Source: UPXZ01 sp035402725 (GTDB lineage: Bacteria > Bacteroidota > Bacteroidia > Bacteroidales > Paludibacteraceae). From it: DNA of 32,842 nucleotides. Location of the stretch: contig DAONDU010000004.1 in the NCBI GenBank assembly GCA_035402725.1, positions 1-32,842 on the forward strand. Direction: 5' to 3'. Shown piece by piece: positions 25,250 through 32,783 of this stretch; the first letter of the stretch is position 1; each line of letters starts with the position of its first letter. The notes below the pieces were generated by a model. The model did no database searches and had not been told where the DNA came from. It was given only the letters and a program-made list of their open reading frames with translations. The position numbers and the translations under genes were made by a program.

Positions 25250-26659
25250 TTAATCCGGCAGATTTTGCGCCCGAATGATAAAATAATTGTTGGTAGTGGA
25301 AAGCAGACGATATTCAGCACGATTTCCCCACGATGCAGGCATATCCTTTATACTCATATCCTCACCGGTATCGTTGTTGACAAAAGGAGATATGAGGGTA
25401 TGCCATTTTTTAATCCTGTCTATGCTTTTAGTATAATAGAATAAATCATTATCCGGATTGCAAAGTTCATGAAAATAACTCACATATAAAGCTCTGTACT
25501 CGGGAATATTTATAATTTTTTTCACCAAAGGATTTGAATCGGAGCCCCAGCGGAGTAAATCCTGCGTTCCCGAATTGGTCATGAGCAGAGATGTCCCCAG
25601 CGTATTGTCATAATCATACGGAATAAAATAAAACTTATTGTCGGTATCGAAATAGAAATAGAAATTATTACTGTTATTCCAGTAATCGTCCCACATACCA
25701 CAGAGAGTACTTACCGCGTAAGTTTTCAGAAAAAGCGGCACGTCCATCCGTTGTTCAATCCATGTTTTGAAATCATCTCCCGTTTTACTGTTGAAATCGG
25801 TGATAAATGCAGCCAACTGTGTTTTGGCAGCTTCCAGATATTCTTCATTGGTCTTCAGGTCGTACACAGGCTGAACCATGTCGGCTTTGGTGAGGGAAAT
25901 AATTTCAACTCCCATCCTTCCTTTGTCTGCATTTCTGAGATCGGCACCCCAGGTAGCCTTCCATAAAAATCCGTCTTTACCGGCAAACCTACCGGAACGG
26001 TTTTTCAGATATTGCTTATCTATCTGTTCCACAACCTGATAAATACCAAAATAAACCTGCTTGTTATCTTCCTTAATTCGCAAATACAACTTACAATAGC
26101 TTGATTTCGGACTCGTCCAGACCCCAAAACGTTCGAATAAATCATAGCAATAAACTTCACGGGCATAAACGCCATCATCTTTGAACCATTTTAGTGTGAT
26201 TTTTTCAAGTCCGTGCAAATCCTGCTTTTTGTTGTACTCATCAAAATTAAGTGTGAAATGCACATGATGCCAGTCGGGATTTATACTGCTGTGCATTTGC
26301 CCGGTATTACCTTCGGGTCTTCTGCGGCTGGTATTTCCACGAAGCCGTAAACCCGTGTTAATCAAGGTATCTCTTCTTGACGCCTTTACAAACACGCAAT
26401 TACTCTGGATATATTCTTCGTTATCCTTATTAATATCAAAATTGGAGAGTAACCTGTTCCATTCGGCAGTGGTAATTTCCAGATAAACTTCCGAAACAGC
26501 TTCAATATCGAACACATACTGTAAACCGTCTGAATGACTGTTAATCTCATCCTGCGGATTATGAATTTTGGGTGGATCGGTCGTGACCCCGGAAAAGTCT
26601 TCTCGGCAGGAGGTAAACGCGAGTAACCCAAATATAATCAGATATATAAACTTTTTCAA
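25250..26659 (-). CDS. CotH-kinase family lipoprotein
   Basis: The TTG at 26659 gives a classic lipoprotein signal, MKKFIYLIIFGLLAFTSC, with the lipidated cysteine at C18 and a 469-residue product. An earlier in-frame TTG (26695) lies upstream of the -7 box at 26683-26690 and would not be transcribed; no in-frame ATG exists near. The body fits the CotH protein-kinase family, first known from spore coats: LRLRGNTSRRRPEG (104-117), HFTLNFDEYNK, LKWFKDDGVYARE, GIYQVVEQIDK and the metal-binding PYDYDNTLG (347-355; D349 and D351). The family phosphorylates secreted proteins in some bacteria. The target here is unknown. It is 12 bases ahead of gldG. Confidence 0.82.
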   Translation of the reverse strand: MKKFIYLIIFGLLAFTSCREDFSGVTTDPPKIHNPQDEINSHSDGLQYVFDIEAVSEVYLEITTAEWNRLLSNFDINKDNEEYIQSNCVFVKASRRDTLINTGLRLRGNTSRRRPEGNTGQMHSSINPDWHHVHFTLNFDEYNKKQDLHGLEKITLKWFKDDGVYAREVYCYDLFERFGVWTSPKSSYCKLYLRIKEDNKQVYFGIYQVVEQIDKQYLKNRSGRFAGKDGFLWKATWGADLRNADKGRMGVEIISLTKADMVQPVYDLKTNEEYLEAAKTQLAAFITDFNSKTGDDFKTWIEQRMDVPLFLKTYAVSTLCGMWDDYWNNSNNFYFYFDTDNKFYFIPYDYDNTLGTSLLMTNSGTQDLLRWGSDSNPLVKKIINIPEYRALYVSYFHELCNPDNDLFYYTKSIDRIKKWHTLISPFVNNDTGEDMSIKDMPASWGNRAEYRLLSTTNNYFIIRAQNLPD

Positions 26660-26682
26660 TTTAATTAAATCATATATTATTG

Positions 26683-26690
26683 CAAAGATA
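26683..26690 (-). promoter_or_regulatory. -7 promoter box for the CotH-gldG operon
   Basis: The minus strand reads TATCTTTG, a full match to TAnnTTTG, 24 bases before the chosen TTG start. It decides that start by excluding the upstream TTG at 26695. Confidence 0.55.
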
Positions 26691-26870
26691 TACAAATTCG
26701 GAGTATAAAGCTATGGAGCAAAACTGAAATTGCAAGCATTCAGTAAACTACCTGTATAAAAAAATCTGCCGTCATATCGAAAAAATCGTTCAATGATGGT
26801 AACAGAATTTTAAAAAATCTTATAATGTCGATTGAACTTTTTGATAGTTTAACGGCTGAATTAATTTTAT

Positions 26871-26878
26871 TATCTTTG
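26871..26878 (+). promoter_or_regulatory. -7 promoter box for parA
   Basis: TATCTTTG is a full match to TAnnTTTG, 110 bases before the parA ATG, so the leader would be about 100 bases. Confidence 0.55.
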
Positions 26879-26987
26879 CAGTTAAAACAGCAAATAACAA
26901 TATATGCTTTCCACTCGATTATAGAATGTTCAAAGAGCAATATTGTCAGAACTTATTAAGAGTATAAAAATAATTTCGAACTAATAT

Positions 26988-27749
26988 ATGGGTAAAATAA
27001 TCTCAATTGCCAATCAAAAAGGAGGAGTAGGAAAAACAACGACAGCTATCAATCTGGCTGCATCGCTGGCAGGACTTGACAAAAAAGTGTTGTTGGTTGA
27101 CGCAGATCCGCAGGCAAATGCATCATCCGGACTGGGAATTGATGTTCGATCGGTCGAATTCACTGTTTATGAATGCCTGATTGACAACGTGCCAACATCA
27201 CAGGCAATACACAAAACCGAAGTTAACAACTTGTTTGTTCTCCCTTCACATATTGATTTGGTTGGTGCAGAAATCGAACTGCTGAATCTCGACAAGAGAG
27301 AGCATATCATGCAGCGTATGCTTATGCCTATAAAAAATGAGTATGACATTATTCTGATTGATTGCTCGCCATCTCTGGGATTGATAACTGTCAATGCGCT
27401 GAGCGCCTCCGACTCCGTTATCATTCCGGTTCAAAGCGAATACTTCGCGCTGGAAGGCATCAGCAAGCTGCTGAATACAATTAAGATTATAAAAAGCAAA
27501 TTAAATCCCGCACTCGAAATTGAAGGTTTCCTGATGACGATGTACGACAACAGATTACGCTCTGCCAATCAGGTATTTGCCGAAGTGAAAAAGCATTTCG
27601 ACACGCTGGTTTTCGACACGGTGATTTACAGGAGTGTTCGCCTGAGCGAGGCTCCGAGTTATGGCAAACCAATCTCGCTTTTTGATGCAGAATCACGTGG
27701 TGCCATAAATTACATGGACCTGGCAAAGGAATTAATCAACAGACAATAG
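26988..27749 (+). CDS. parA: ParA-family chromosome-partitioning ATPase
   Basis: This 253-residue protein is a MinD/ParA deviant-Walker ATPase. Together with ParB it moves origin regions apart before division by ATP-dependent binding to DNA. The deviant Walker A is KGGVGKTTT (11-19) with the signature lysine K11, Walker A' includes D40 in VDADPQANASSGLG, and the later IILIDCSPSLG is the Walker B region. Its length matches chromosomal Soj/ParA without an N-terminal DNA-binding extension, so it is not a plasmid type Ia protein. parB starts 28 bases later. Confidence 0.95.
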   Translation: MGKIISIANQKGGVGKTTTAINLAASLAGLDKKVLLVDADPQANASSGLGIDVRSVEFTVYECLIDNVPTSQAIHKTEVNNLFVLPSHIDLVGAEIELLNLDKREHIMQRMLMPIKNEYDIILIDCSPSLGLITVNALSASDSVIIPVQSEYFALEGISKLLNTIKIIKSKLNPALEIEGFLMTMYDNRLRSANQVFAEVKKHFDTLVFDTVIYRSVRLSEAPSYGKPISLFDAESRGAINYMDLAKELINRQ

Positions 27750-27777
27750 AAAAATTTTACACATTCAAGAATTAATT

Positions 27778-28650
27778 ATGGCAAAAAACACAGGACTGGG
27801 ACGAGGTCTGGGTGCATTGATTGACATGGATTCCGTGAACACAAGTGGTTCGTCATCCATAAATGAAGTTGATATCGAACTCATCTATCCAAATCCCAAT
27901 CAACCAAGAACATATTTCGATGAAGAGGCGCTGACTGATCTGGCCGTATCCATTCGTGAACTCGGTGTAATATCGCCCGTAACATTACGTAAAAATGATG
28001 ATGGCACTTATCTTATCATTGCCGGCGAACGACGTTTCAGAGCTGCAAAGTCGGTAGGACTTAACACAATTCCTGCGTATGTAAAAACAGCTGCTGATGA
28101 ACAGGTGATGGAGATGGCACTGATTGAAAACATACAGCGGGAAGATCTCAATGCCATCGAAATTGCGCTGACATTTTACCGGCTGATGGAAGAATACAAA
28201 CTCACACAAGACCGGTTGAGCGAACGGGTGGGCAAAAAAAGAGCAACAATTGCCAACTATTTGCGTTTATTGCGTCTGCCTGCGGAAATTCAGATGGGTT
28301 TGAAGAATAAAAAAATCGATATGGGACATGCACGTGCCATACTGGGATTGAACGATCCGGCCGAACAGCTAAAACTCTACGAACAGATTTTAATAAAAGA
28401 TCTGACAGTAAGAAAGGTGGAAGAGCTCGTTCGAAGCATTACTGAAACCGGAAAACCCGAAAATACTTCAGATAAAAACAACAGTGTTAAGGATCTGAAA
28501 GAATTAAACGACCTGAAAAAGCAGCTGAGCACCATTTTCGATGCAAAAATACAGATGTCTTGTGACGCCAAAGGGAAAGGTAAAATCACTATCCCATTTG
28601 CAAACGATGACGAGCTGATGCGCATCATGCAACTGATGGATAAAATCTGA
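27778..28650 (+). CDS. parB: ParB-family chromosome-partitioning protein
   Basis: This 290-residue CTP-dependent DNA clamp loads at parS and partners ParA. The N-terminus has the ParA-contacting LGRGLGALI (7-15). The CTP-binding/ParB domain has GERRFRAA (83-90) and ENIQREDLN (117-125). The helix-turn-helix that reads parS is at about 142-165 (TQDRLSERVGKKRATIANY), and the C-terminal dimerisation domain follows a Lys/Asn-rich linker. It is 28 bases after parA and 10 before the DUF5683 gene. No match to the usual parS (TGTTnCACGTGnAACA) was found in the window. Confidence 0.95.
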   Translation: MAKNTGLGRGLGALIDMDSVNTSGSSSINEVDIELIYPNPNQPRTYFDEEALTDLAVSIRELGVISPVTLRKNDDGTYLIIAGERRFRAAKSVGLNTIPAYVKTAADEQVMEMALIENIQREDLNAIEIALTFYRLMEEYKLTQDRLSERVGKKRATIANYLRLLRLPAEIQMGLKNKKIDMGHARAILGLNDPAEQLKLYEQILIKDLTVRKVEELVRSITETGKPENTSDKNNSVKDLKELNDLKKQLSTIFDAKIQMSCDAKGKGKITIPFANDDELMRIMQLMDKI

Positions 28651-28660
28651 AAAACAAACA

Positions 28661-29380
28661 ATGAAGTTGAGAAAAACATTTGTCATATATTTTTTTCTTC
28701 AGTTCATTTCCCTGGCGGGTTTTGCCGGCAATAATGACTTTCAGGAGAACAGCATTTTGAACCTTGCCGGAACCGGACAGGATACAACTACGTTAATGCC
28801 AATAAATATTCAGCCCAACAGTAAATACATGAATATGGCAAATGATATTGCTGATACGCTGGCTGTATCTTCGCTTGAAAAAACGAAATTCAAACCGAAC
28901 CCTCTGAAATCTATCTGGATGGGTGCAGCTATCCCCGGTTTCGGACAAATTGTAAACAGAAAATACTGGAAACTGCCTATTGTATATGGAGGATATCTCG
29001 GATTTGCTTATGCCATATCGTGGAATAATAATAATTATATTACCTACAAAAATGCTTACCGGGATATTATCGACAAAGACCCGACTACAAACAGCCATAT
29101 CGATATTCTTCCCCGCGGTTACACCATTCAGATGATTGGCGAAAGCACTTATACTAACATGCTGAAAACCAGACAGAGTACATTTCGTCAGTGGCGTGAT
29201 CTGAGCATAATACTTTCTGTAGGATATTATGCTCTGGTATTGCTGGATGCTTATGTCGATGCACAGCTTTATGACTTTGATATAAGTCCCGATTTGGTTC
29301 TCAATGTTCAGCCTACCCGTATCGAACGGGAACGCAATTCGCCTGCAGCTTACGGATTGCATTGCAGCATTAATTTTTAA
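28661..29380 (+). CDS. DUF5683-family secreted or membrane protein
   Basis: This 239-residue protein has a signal peptide (about residues 1-22, ending near AGFAGN). The conserved DUF5683 part begins at about 80: NPLKSIWMGAAIPGFGQ, IVNRKYWKLPIVYGG and a hydrophobic segment with YAISWNNNNY. Another hydrophobic stretch near 180-200 (LSIILSVGYYALVLLDAYVDAQ) could be a second membrane span. This family is common next to parB and mltD in Bacteroidota. Its function is unknown. The PGFGQ and NRKYWK motifs recall small Bacteroidota envelope proteins, but I infer no activity from that. Confidence 0.85.
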   Translation: MKLRKTFVIYFFLQFISLAGFAGNNDFQENSILNLAGTGQDTTTLMPINIQPNSKYMNMANDIADTLAVSSLEKTKFKPNPLKSIWMGAAIPGFGQIVNRKYWKLPIVYGGYLGFAYAISWNNNNYITYKNAYRDIIDKDPTTNSHIDILPRGYTIQMIGESTYTNMLKTRQSTFRQWRDLSIILSVGYYALVLLDAYVDAQLYDFDISPDLVLNVQPTRIERERNSPAAYGLHCSINF

Positions 29381-29432
29381 CGGTTATTACGCTGATTCCA
29401 CAGCTGTTTTTTCAGTATATCCTTTTTTTATT

Positions 29433-29440
29433 TATTTTTG
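29433..29440 (+). promoter_or_regulatory. -7 promoter box for the lytic transglycosylase gene
   Basis: TATTTTTG is a full match to TAnnTTTG, 88 bases before the ATG at 29528. The predicted leader carries a small hairpin (GCTTTT/AAAAG, around 29469-29480). The tract is very T-rich, so a chance match is possible. Confidence 0.4.
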
Positions 29441-29527
29441 TTTTTTTATATTGATTCCAATAAACGCTTTTCGTCAAAAGTGCAAAGAATAGCCTGCATG
29501 TTACTCTAAATACCAAACTGACTGTTC

Positions 29528-30814
29528 ATGAAGAAAAGAATTTTTATCTACTTACTTTTTTTTCTGTCAATTGTTTTTCAGACTCACGCACAGAGTTCCG
29601 GTGCAAAGCCGGTGGTTACAGATATTGCAACCGAAGTAACATCAGATTCGTTGATTGTTCCGGCCGAATTTTCAGGTTCTCTCGACCTTCTGCTTCATTC
29701 GTGGGCTGTTGACAAAGACAATGTGTCCGAATGTTCATCCAGTCCCAATCCTTCAACCTCCGACGAGCAATACAAGGCCAGATTAATGAAGTTACCTCAT
29801 GTAATAGAAATGCCTTTTAATCAGGAAGTAAAGTCGTTTATCGAAATATACACCCAGAAAAACCGGAAAGGACTTGAATACATGCTGGGATTAAGCAGGT
29901 ACTACTTCCCCATTTTCGAAGAAGCGCTTGAAAAAGAACAGCTTCCACTCGAACTGAAATACCTGCCAATCATCGAATCTGCACTCAATCCGGTGGCTGT
30001 ATCCCGTTCTGGCGCTACCGGTCTATGGCAATTTATGATTGGTACAGCCAAAATGTACGGGCTGGAAGTCAATACACTTGTTGACGAACGGATGGACCCG
30101 CGCGCCTCATCCAAAGCAGCAGTTAAATATCTGAAAGAACTTTACTCGATTTATTCCGACTGGCATCTTGTTATTGCAGCTTATAATTGCGGACCGGCAA
30201 GCATTAATAAAGCCATTCGCCGGGCCGGTGGCAAACACGATTTCTGGACAATATATTCCTTTCTTCCGGCACAAACTCGTGCTTATGTACCCATTTTTAT
30301 AGCAGCCAACTATGCACTAAATTATGCAAATGAGCACAATCTTTGCCCTGCACAAACAAGAATTCCGGTTCTCACAGATACTATATTGGTCAATTCCAGA
30401 ATGCATTTTGAGCAGATCTCGGCTGTACTCAATCTTTCGGTGGAAGAACTCCGACTGTTAAATCCACAATACAGACGCAATATAATTCCGGGTGATATCC
30501 AGCCTTACCCGCTATGTCTTCCCCAAAAGTACTCAGGTATGCTAATTGAAAAAAAGGATGAAATTCTCGCATTCAGAGCTGATGAACTGATTAATAACCG
30601 CCGCGCTGAAATCATAACATCAGAAAAAGAAACTGAAATCAAAGCTCCTGTAAAAAGAAAAGAACAGTTTACTTACTATAAGGTCAAGAAAGGACAGACA
30701 CTTGGCGGCATTGCCGAAAAATTTGACATCAGCGTATCCAATCTGCGAAAATGGAATAGCATATCGGGCAGTAAGATAAAGCCGGGTCAGCGTCTGAAAA
30801 TTCGTCAAAGTTAA
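29528..30814 (+). CDS. mltD: Lytic transglycosylase with LysM domain (MltD-like)
   Basis: This 428-residue secreted enzyme cleaves peptidoglycan between MurNAc and GlcNAc with formation of the 1,6-anhydro ring. It has a signal peptide (MKKRIFIYLLFFLSIVFQT, cleavage near HAQ) and no lipobox cysteine, unlike E. coli MltD. The SLT-type catalytic domain spans about 120-260: catalytic E150 in PIIESALNP, GATGLWQFM (162-170) and IAAYNCGP (216-223). One clear LysM repeat lies at 383-426 (YYKVKKGQTLGGIAEKF, then ISGSKIKPGQRLKI). The family usually has two or more LysM repeats; a degenerate one may sit at about 295-335 (ISAVLNLSVEELRLLNPQ). A MerR-type gene follows after 18 bases. Confidence 0.9.
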   Translation: MKKRIFIYLLFFLSIVFQTHAQSSGAKPVVTDIATEVTSDSLIVPAEFSGSLDLLLHSWAVDKDNVSECSSSPNPSTSDEQYKARLMKLPHVIEMPFNQEVKSFIEIYTQKNRKGLEYMLGLSRYYFPIFEEALEKEQLPLELKYLPIIESALNPVAVSRSGATGLWQFMIGTAKMYGLEVNTLVDERMDPRASSKAAVKYLKELYSIYSDWHLVIAAYNCGPASINKAIRRAGGKHDFWTIYSFLPAQTRAYVPIFIAANYALNYANEHNLCPAQTRIPVLTDTILVNSRMHFEQISAVLNLSVEELRLLNPQYRRNIIPGDIQPYPLCLPQKYSGMLIEKKDEILAFRADELINNRRAEIITSEKETEIKAPVKRKEQFTYYKVKKGQTLGGIAEKFDISVSNLRKWNSISGSKIKPGQRLKIRQS

Positions 30815-30832
30815 AATAATATACAGGGAATC

Positions 30833-31159
30833 ATGGAAAAAATTTATTACTCTATATCTGAAGTCGCCACGATGTTCAGCATCAATCAGTCAAACCTTCG
30901 TTTTTGGGAAAGGGAATTCAAGCAACTGAAACCAAGACGCAACGAAAAAGGAACGCGTTTTTATTCGAAAGATGACATTCAACTTATCAAACAGATCATT
31001 TTTCTGATCAACGACCAGAAACTCACCCTGGATGGCGTAAAAAAGAAACTGAGTGATAAAAAGGATGTTGTTGTCAAACAACAGGAAATTAAGGAAAGAC
31101 TAACAGCTATCAGAGATGAAATCAAAGGGATGATTGCTTTAATTGACAATAACAAATAA
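30833..31159 (+). CDS. MerR-family transcriptional regulator (short form)
   Basis: This 108-residue protein has the winged-helix DNA-binding domain of the MerR family at about 4-72 (YYSISEVATMFSINQSNLRFWE, with RFWEREFKQLKPRRNEKG as the second helix and wing). A charged helical tail at about 76-105 probably forms the dimerising coiled coil. No metal- or ligand-binding domain follows, so the effector is unknown. The wording FWEREF is characteristic of a Bacteroidota subgroup often annotated simply as MerR. It lies 18 bases after mltD and just upstream of the YgbA-like gene, with which it may be co-transcribed. Confidence 0.85.
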   Translation: MEKIYYSISEVATMFSINQSNLRFWEREFKQLKPRRNEKGTRFYSKDDIQLIKQIIFLINDQKLTLDGVKKKLSDKKDVVVKQQEIKERLTAIRDEIKGMIALIDNNK

Positions 31160-31178
31160 ACCTTCAGAGTTACACAGA

Positions 31179-31481
31179 ATGTCCTCCATCAGATACGAGA
31201 AAGAGACGGTAGAAAAGATGATCAGGCTGTATTGCCGCAAAAAACACAAATCCGAAAAAGAATTATGTCCTGAATGTGCCAAAGTAAGCAACTACGCTTC
31301 TGCAAGACTCGACAACTGTCCTTTTGGTGATGAAAAAACTGCCTGCTCCGAATGTAAAATTCATTGTTATAAACCTGAGATGCGGCAAAGAATAAGGGAA
31401 ATTATGCGGTATTCGGGTCCCCGGATGCTGCTTTACCATCCTTTCGATTTTGTACAGCATATGCTCAAGGACAAAAAATAA
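31179..31481 (+). CDS. YgbA-family (nitrous oxide-stimulated promoter) cysteine protein
   Basis: This 100-residue protein has seven cysteines: C19, C30, C33, C47, C56, C59 and C63, grouped as CPEC, NCPFG and CSECKIHCYK. This spacing suggests an iron or zinc site. It fits the YgbA_NO family (IRYEKETVEKMIRLYC at the N-terminus, MRYSGPRMLLYHP near the end), which in E. coli is connected with the nitrosative stress response; its biochemistry is little known. A TTG at 31143 in the same frame would overlap the MerR gene, so the ATG at 31179 is preferred. A strong hairpin follows at 31483. Confidence 0.8.
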   Translation: MSSIRYEKETVEKMIRLYCRKKHKSEKELCPECAKVSNYASARLDNCPFGDEKTACSECKIHCYKPEMRQRIREIMRYSGPRMLLYHPFDFVQHMLKDKK

Positions 31482-31482
31482 A

Positions 31483-31514
31483 GTAAGCTGATTCAAAGAA
31501 CTGAATCAGCTTAC
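31483..31514. terminator. Bidirectional hairpin between the YgbA-like gene and skp
   Basis: GTAAGCTGATTCA (31483-31495) and TGAATCAGCTTAC (31502-31514) are perfect 13-base arms around the loop AAGAAC. It starts 2 bases after the YgbA-like stop codon. Read on the minus strand, the stem is followed by TTTATTTTTTG, so it should end the bamA-skp-skp transcript. On the plus strand the T-run is poor, and it may mainly protect the 3' end there. Confidence 0.8.
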
Positions 31515-31538
31515 AACATACTATAAAACCCTTTTTAA

Positions 31539-32087
31539 TTATTTGTTTGCGGGCGCAGCAGGCGCAACAACTGCCGGCTGATCTTTCACTCCTAATTTTT
31601 TCTTAACCAACGGAGTAATATCGTTGGCTGTTTTGGACTGAAAAACAACACCCTGTGTTGAAATATCGAAGATATAAGTATAACCTCCCTCAGTAGCTAC
31701 GTCACTGATAGCCTTTTTTACTTTTTCAAGTACCGGATTTACCAGTTCCTGTTGTTTTTTAACAACGTCAGCATTCGCTGTCTGGTTGAATGTAGTGATA
31801 CGTTGTTCGATTTCGGCTATTTCTGACTGACGTGCTGTTTTTATAGTTTCAGGCATTGTAGCTTGCTTATCAACGAATTCTTTTACCTTGGTATTATATT
31901 CTTCACGCATTTTCAGCAATTCCTTTTCCCATTGATCCTGAAGTTCCTTCAGCGTTTTTTCAATTGTTTCGAGTTCAGGCATCACCTGAATAATCTCCTG
32001 AGAATTTACGTGTCCGAGTTTAACATTTTGTGCCATAGCTCCCAGCGGTAACAAGGCAATCAAGAACAAAGCAACTTTTTTAATCAT
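31539..32087 (-). CDS. Skp/OmpH-family periplasmic chaperone, second copy
   Basis: This 182-residue protein has a signal peptide (MIKKVALFLIALLPLGAMA, cleavage before Q). Its helical body matches the Skp/OmpH family (KLGHVNSQEIIQVMPEL; long charged helices at about 45-125), which forms a trimeric periplasmic holdase for unfolded outer-membrane proteins. The C-terminus adds an Ala/Pro tail (QPAVVAPAAPANK). The frame extends to 32141, but that start overlaps the -7 box at 32139-32146, and the ATG at 32087 starts the signal peptide. It follows the first skp gene and ends before a strong hairpin. Confidence 0.9.
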   Translation of the reverse strand: MIKKVALFLIALLPLGAMAQNVKLGHVNSQEIIQVMPELETIEKTLKELQDQWEKELLKMREEYNTKVKEFVDKQATMPETIKTARQSEIAEIEQRITTFNQTANADVVKKQQELVNPVLEKVKKAISDVATEGGYTYIFDISTQGVVFQSKTANDITPLVKKKLGVKDQPAVVAPAAPANK

Positions 32088-32138
32088 TTTCTTTTCTATT
32101 AAATTAATTTCTAGTGATTTATATTTATTGTGAGAATA

Positions 32139-32146
32139 CAAAAGTA
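32139..32146 (-). promoter_or_regulatory. -7 promoter box between the two skp genes
   Basis: The minus strand reads TACTTTTG, a full match to TAnnTTTG. An ATTG lies 20 bases upstream in the -33 position, inside the end of the upstream skp gene. The second skp may be transcribed separately from the first. Confidence 0.5.
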
Positions 32147-32151
32147 TATAA

Positions 32152-32667
32152 TTATTTTGAATAACCCAATTTTTTCAAAACATCATCGCTGATGTCAAGC
32201 TTAGGCGAAACGAAAATAGCACTCATCGCTGAACTCTTGTCAAATACCAACTGCAGGTCTTTATCCTTACTTATCTCCTGAATAGCAGTATAAATCTCGT
32301 CCTGAATTGGTTTCATAAGACTTTCACGTTTTTTGAACAATTCGCCTTCAGGTCCAAAGTACTTGCGTTTTAGTTCCTGAGCTTCCTTTTCTTTAGCCAC
32401 AATTTCGTCTTCCCGCTTCACTTTCATATCGTCCGACATGAATACAAGCTCTGTCTGATAGTTCTTATACATCTGCTGAACATCTTTCATAGCTGTTTCA
32501 ACTTCTGTCTGCCATTTCTTGGAAACCTGATTGAGTTGTTCATTAGCACTTTCGTAAGCCGGAATGTTTTTCATGATGTACGACATATCGACTGCAGCGA
32601 ATTTCTGAGCCTGGACACCGATTGCAAGTCCTGCCAGAAGGCTAAGTGTAATAAATAATTTTTTCAT
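32152..32667 (-). CDS. Skp/OmpH-family periplasmic chaperone, first copy
   Basis: This 171-residue protein has a signal peptide (MKKLFITLSLLAGLAIGVQA, cleavage before Q) and the OmpH fold: FAAVDMSYIMKNIPAYE at the start, a long charged helix hairpin (about 50-130) and a conserved tail (DLQLVFDKSSAMSAIFV, VLKKLGYSK). The same-strand bamA end lies 116 bases upstream, the usual order in Bacteroidota. The two Skp copies differ in length and tail and are diverged paralogs, not a recent duplication. No clean -7 box was seen in the 116-base gap. Confidence 0.9.
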   Translation of the reverse strand: MKKLFITLSLLAGLAIGVQAQKFAAVDMSYIMKNIPAYESANEQLNQVSKKWQTEVETAMKDVQQMYKNYQTELVFMSDDMKVKREDEIVAKEKEAQELKRKYFGPEGELFKKRESLMKPIQDEIYTAIQEISKDKDLQLVFDKSSAMSAIFVSPKLDISDDVLKKLGYSK

Positions 32668-32783
32668 CGTTTAGAGTGTTTTATCAGTTTGATATTTTTA
32701 TCGTTGTAAGTAATATATCAAAATCTTTGCCAAACTTTTACATGTTGAATATCTGATACTTACAAGAACCGATTAATTTCTGA

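Larger units (their letters stand above)
26660..26987. other. Divergent promoter region between the CotH gene and parA
   Basis: These 328 AT-rich bases hold a perfect -7 box on each strand (26683-26690 minus and 26871-26878 plus). The predicted parA leader is about 100 bases long and includes a 6-codon ATG frame (MLSTRL) that ends before parA; I do not consider it a gene. No parS-like 16-base palindrome was seen. Confidence 0.55.

Noticed and set aside
26904..26924. Six-codon frame (MLSTRL) in the parA leader as a leader peptide
   Set aside because: Too short, without regulatory codons or terminator structure after it.
27689..27706. CACGTG palindrome near parA as a parS site
   Set aside because: The flanks do not match TGTTnCACGTGnAACA; a second CACGTG near 28330 in parB also fails.
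28793..29362. 189-codon minus-strand open frame opposite the DUF5683 gene
   Set aside because: It is antisense to a recognisable family in a conserved operon and has no promoter or family features.
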